A stretch of 6,462 nt of DNA from Bacteroidota bacterium (GTDB taxonomy: Bacteria; Bacteroidota; Bacteroidia; Bacteroidales; Prolixibacteraceae), in the NCBI GenBank assembly GCA_023488865.1, contig JAMDDG010000301.1, positions 1-6,462 on the forward strand, read 5' to 3'. The position numbers were made by a program, and so were the translations under genes. Each line of letters begins with the position of its first letter. Position 1 is the stretch's first letter. The notes beneath the pieces were generated by a model. That model was not told the origin of the DNA. It did not search any database and saw nothing but the letters and a program-made list of their open reading frames with translations. Below, piece after piece: positions 5,139 to 6,462 of the stretch.

Positions 5139-6462
5139 TATTTTGCGTTTTTAATAGCATTAAATTCTACTTCCAACTCCTCACAGGCATGCACACAAAC
5201 GTTCTCAACCTCGAGAACCATAGCTGAAATGCCTTCCGTCTGTTGCTGGTTCTTTGCAAATTCCTGAATCTTCCTTGCCATCTCTTCGAAATCGGCACTG
5301 ATACCCATGATGGCAAAGGAAGGGATTATTTTGTGCACCGCTGCATACAGGGAATTCCAGTCTTTCTCTTTCCAGCTTTGTTTCATGGCGCTGATTAAGG
5401 GAGGAGTTTGTTCGAGGTAGAGTGAAATCATCTCCATCATCAGGATAGGATTCGATTTTGTACGCCGGATCAGGTAATCCAGATCGGTATATTTGATGGT
5501 TTGAGTTGTACTATTTCCATTCTCTTGTTCTTCGTCTACAATCAATGGTTTTTTAACGGACCCGATAATCTTGCTGTACAATACTTTTTCGTCGACAGGC
5601 TTGGCAATGTAATCATTCATTCCAACGGACCTGCATTTTGCCAGGTCGGCAGTCGTTACATCCGCAGTTAAAGCGATGATCGGGATGGTTGAATGCAATG
5701 TGTTCCTTATGTATTCCGTGGCTTCAAAACCATTCATTTCGGGCATTTGCAGGTCCATTAAGATGATGTCAAATGAGTCGTTTTGTAGTTTTTCGATAGC
5801 GATTTTTCCATTGGAAGCAACCTCGCAGCCAAATCCAAATTCATCCAACAGTGTTCTCATTAACAACTGATTAAGGGCTATATCTTCAACGACCAACACT
5901 TTTATGTTTTTTACATCCGTATCCAATTCCAAAACATCGGTATCTGATTCTGCTTCTGCTTTGGTTTTTTGAAAGCTCAACACAAAACCAAATGTTGAGC
6001 CCTCGTTTAAAGTACTCTCAACACGAATGGTCCCATCCTGTGCTTCTACTAATTGTTTGACGATGGCAAGCCCCAATCCTGTTCCACCGTACAATCTTGA
6101 AGTGCCACTGGAAGCCTGTTGAAAATTTTCAAATATTTTCTCAATTTTGGTTTCTGATATGCCTATACCAGTATCCTTCACTGTGAATTCTATGGTTGCC
6201 TGTTTGTCGTCTTCTTTCAGCAAATTAACGCTTACCGTTATCTTTCCTTTGTTGGTAAACTTTACGGCGTTGCTTACCAAATTTAAGATAATCTGGTGCA
6301 ACCGGACCGGGTCGCCAAGCAATACCGCAGGAATATTGTTATCATACTCCCTGACCAGCTCTAAATTTTTTTCCCTGATTTTTGGCTCAAACAGATGAAG
6401 CATGGCAGAAATTGAGAGCGCCATTTTGAACGGGATTTGTTCAAAGATCATTTTCCCCTTAC
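5138..6462 (-). CDS. Hybrid sensor histidine kinase, C-terminal part (HATPase-REC-HPt); 5' end beyond window
   Basis: The frame is open to the right edge. The Met at 6451 is internal: it is preceded by K-G-K, and GKMIFEQIPFKM is the usual sequence just after a HisKA dimerisation domain (SKIEAGKM...FE). Numbering from that Met, the HATPase has an N box LHQIILNLVSNAVKF (51-65, N57 and N61), a G1 box DTGIGI (93-98), an F box F107-F110 and a G2 box GGTGLGLAIV (122-131). A REC domain follows (about 183-297) with E189/D190, phosphoacceptor D233 (ILMDLQMPEMNG), T262 and K284 (AKP). An HPt domain closes the protein, with the phosphorylatable His at H373 (AAVHKIIPSFAIMGI). The full His-Asp-His relay chain is therefore present except for the first His, which lies outside the window with the sensor region. 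It autophosphorylates on ATP and relays phosphate, probably to the coupled receiver protein downstream. Confidence 0.95.
   Translation of the reverse strand, partial: KGKMIFEQIPFKMALSISAMLHLFEPKIREKNLELVREYDNNIPAVLLGDPVRLHQIILNLVSNAVKFTNKGKITVSVNLLKEDDKQATIEFTVKDTGIGISETKIEKIFENFQQASSGTSRLYGGTGLGLAIVKQLVEAQDGTIRVESTLNEGSTFGFVLSFQKTKAEAESDTDVLELDTDVKNIKVLVVEDIALNQLLMRTLLDEFGFGCEVASNGKIAIEKLQNDSFDIILMDLQMPEMNGFEATEYIRNTLHSTIPIIALTADVTTADLAKCRSVGMNDYIAKPVDEKVLYSKIIGSVKKPLIVDEEQENGNSTTQTIKYTDLDYLIRRTKSNPILMMEMISLYLEQTPPLISAMKQSWKEKDWNSLYAAVHKIIPSFAIMGISADFEEMARKIQEFAKNQQQTEGISAMVLEVENVCVHACEELEVEFNAIKNAK

Noticed and set aside
1..6462. CRISPR arrays, tRNA or rRNA genes, insertion sequences, attachment sites
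   Set aside because: No regularly spaced repeats of CRISPR type, no tRNA-like or rRNA-like sequence, no transposase and no terminal inverted repeats were found.

Overview
The window looks like chromosomal DNA from a member of the Bacteroidota, probably a Sphingobacteriia/Chitinophagia-type bacterium. The evidence is the gene content (small two-helix membrane proteins typical of that group, a GH130 glycosidase, a hybrid histidine kinase with REC and HPt domains), A/T-rich leaders without Shine-Dalgarno sequences, and promoter boxes resembling the Bacteroidota -7 consensus TAnnTTTG. Every gene I can support is on the minus strand, so transcription runs from high to low coordinates. Both ends of the window cut through genes.

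Layout in transcription order. (1) 6462-4704: the C-terminal part of a hybrid histidine kinase (HATPase-REC-HPt), overlapping by one base a stand-alone receiver-domain response regulator and closed by a clear hairpin terminator at 4636-4671. (2) 4600-3895: a promoter region, a secreted or membrane-anchored small protein with a His/Gly-rich stretch, and a 51-residue lmo0937-family membrane protein. (3) 3780-2223: another two-helix membrane protein, then an Nramp-superfamily transporter with a GTG start and unusual residues at the metal site. (4) 2120-1642: a second promoter region, a Thivi_2564-family membrane protein and a further two-helix protein. (5) 1502-1: the first 500 codons of a GH130-type glycosidase/phosphorylase that runs off the left edge.

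The most interesting signal is regulatory. The promoter regions upstream of the 4498 gene and the 2031 gene share an exact 17-bp sequence and the same fixed geometry: TGTGAA, then TGTAAC, then a second TGTAAC exactly 21 bp after the first, then a -7-like box after exactly 21 more bases. The remaining sequence between these elements has diverged. This looks like a two-site operator, two helical turns apart, that controls two transcription units of small membrane proteins. The regulator cannot be identified from the window. The 21-bp direct-repeat spacing resembles LytTR-type sites, but that is inference. The adjacent stand-alone receiver has no DNA-binding domain and could act only indirectly.

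Taken together, the middle of the window reads as an envelope or stress-response island (four small membrane proteins, one exported small protein and an ion transporter) between a phosphorelay and a mannoside-type carbohydrate enzyme. The functional link is inferred from position and the shared promoter design. None of the small proteins has a function that can be read from sequence.
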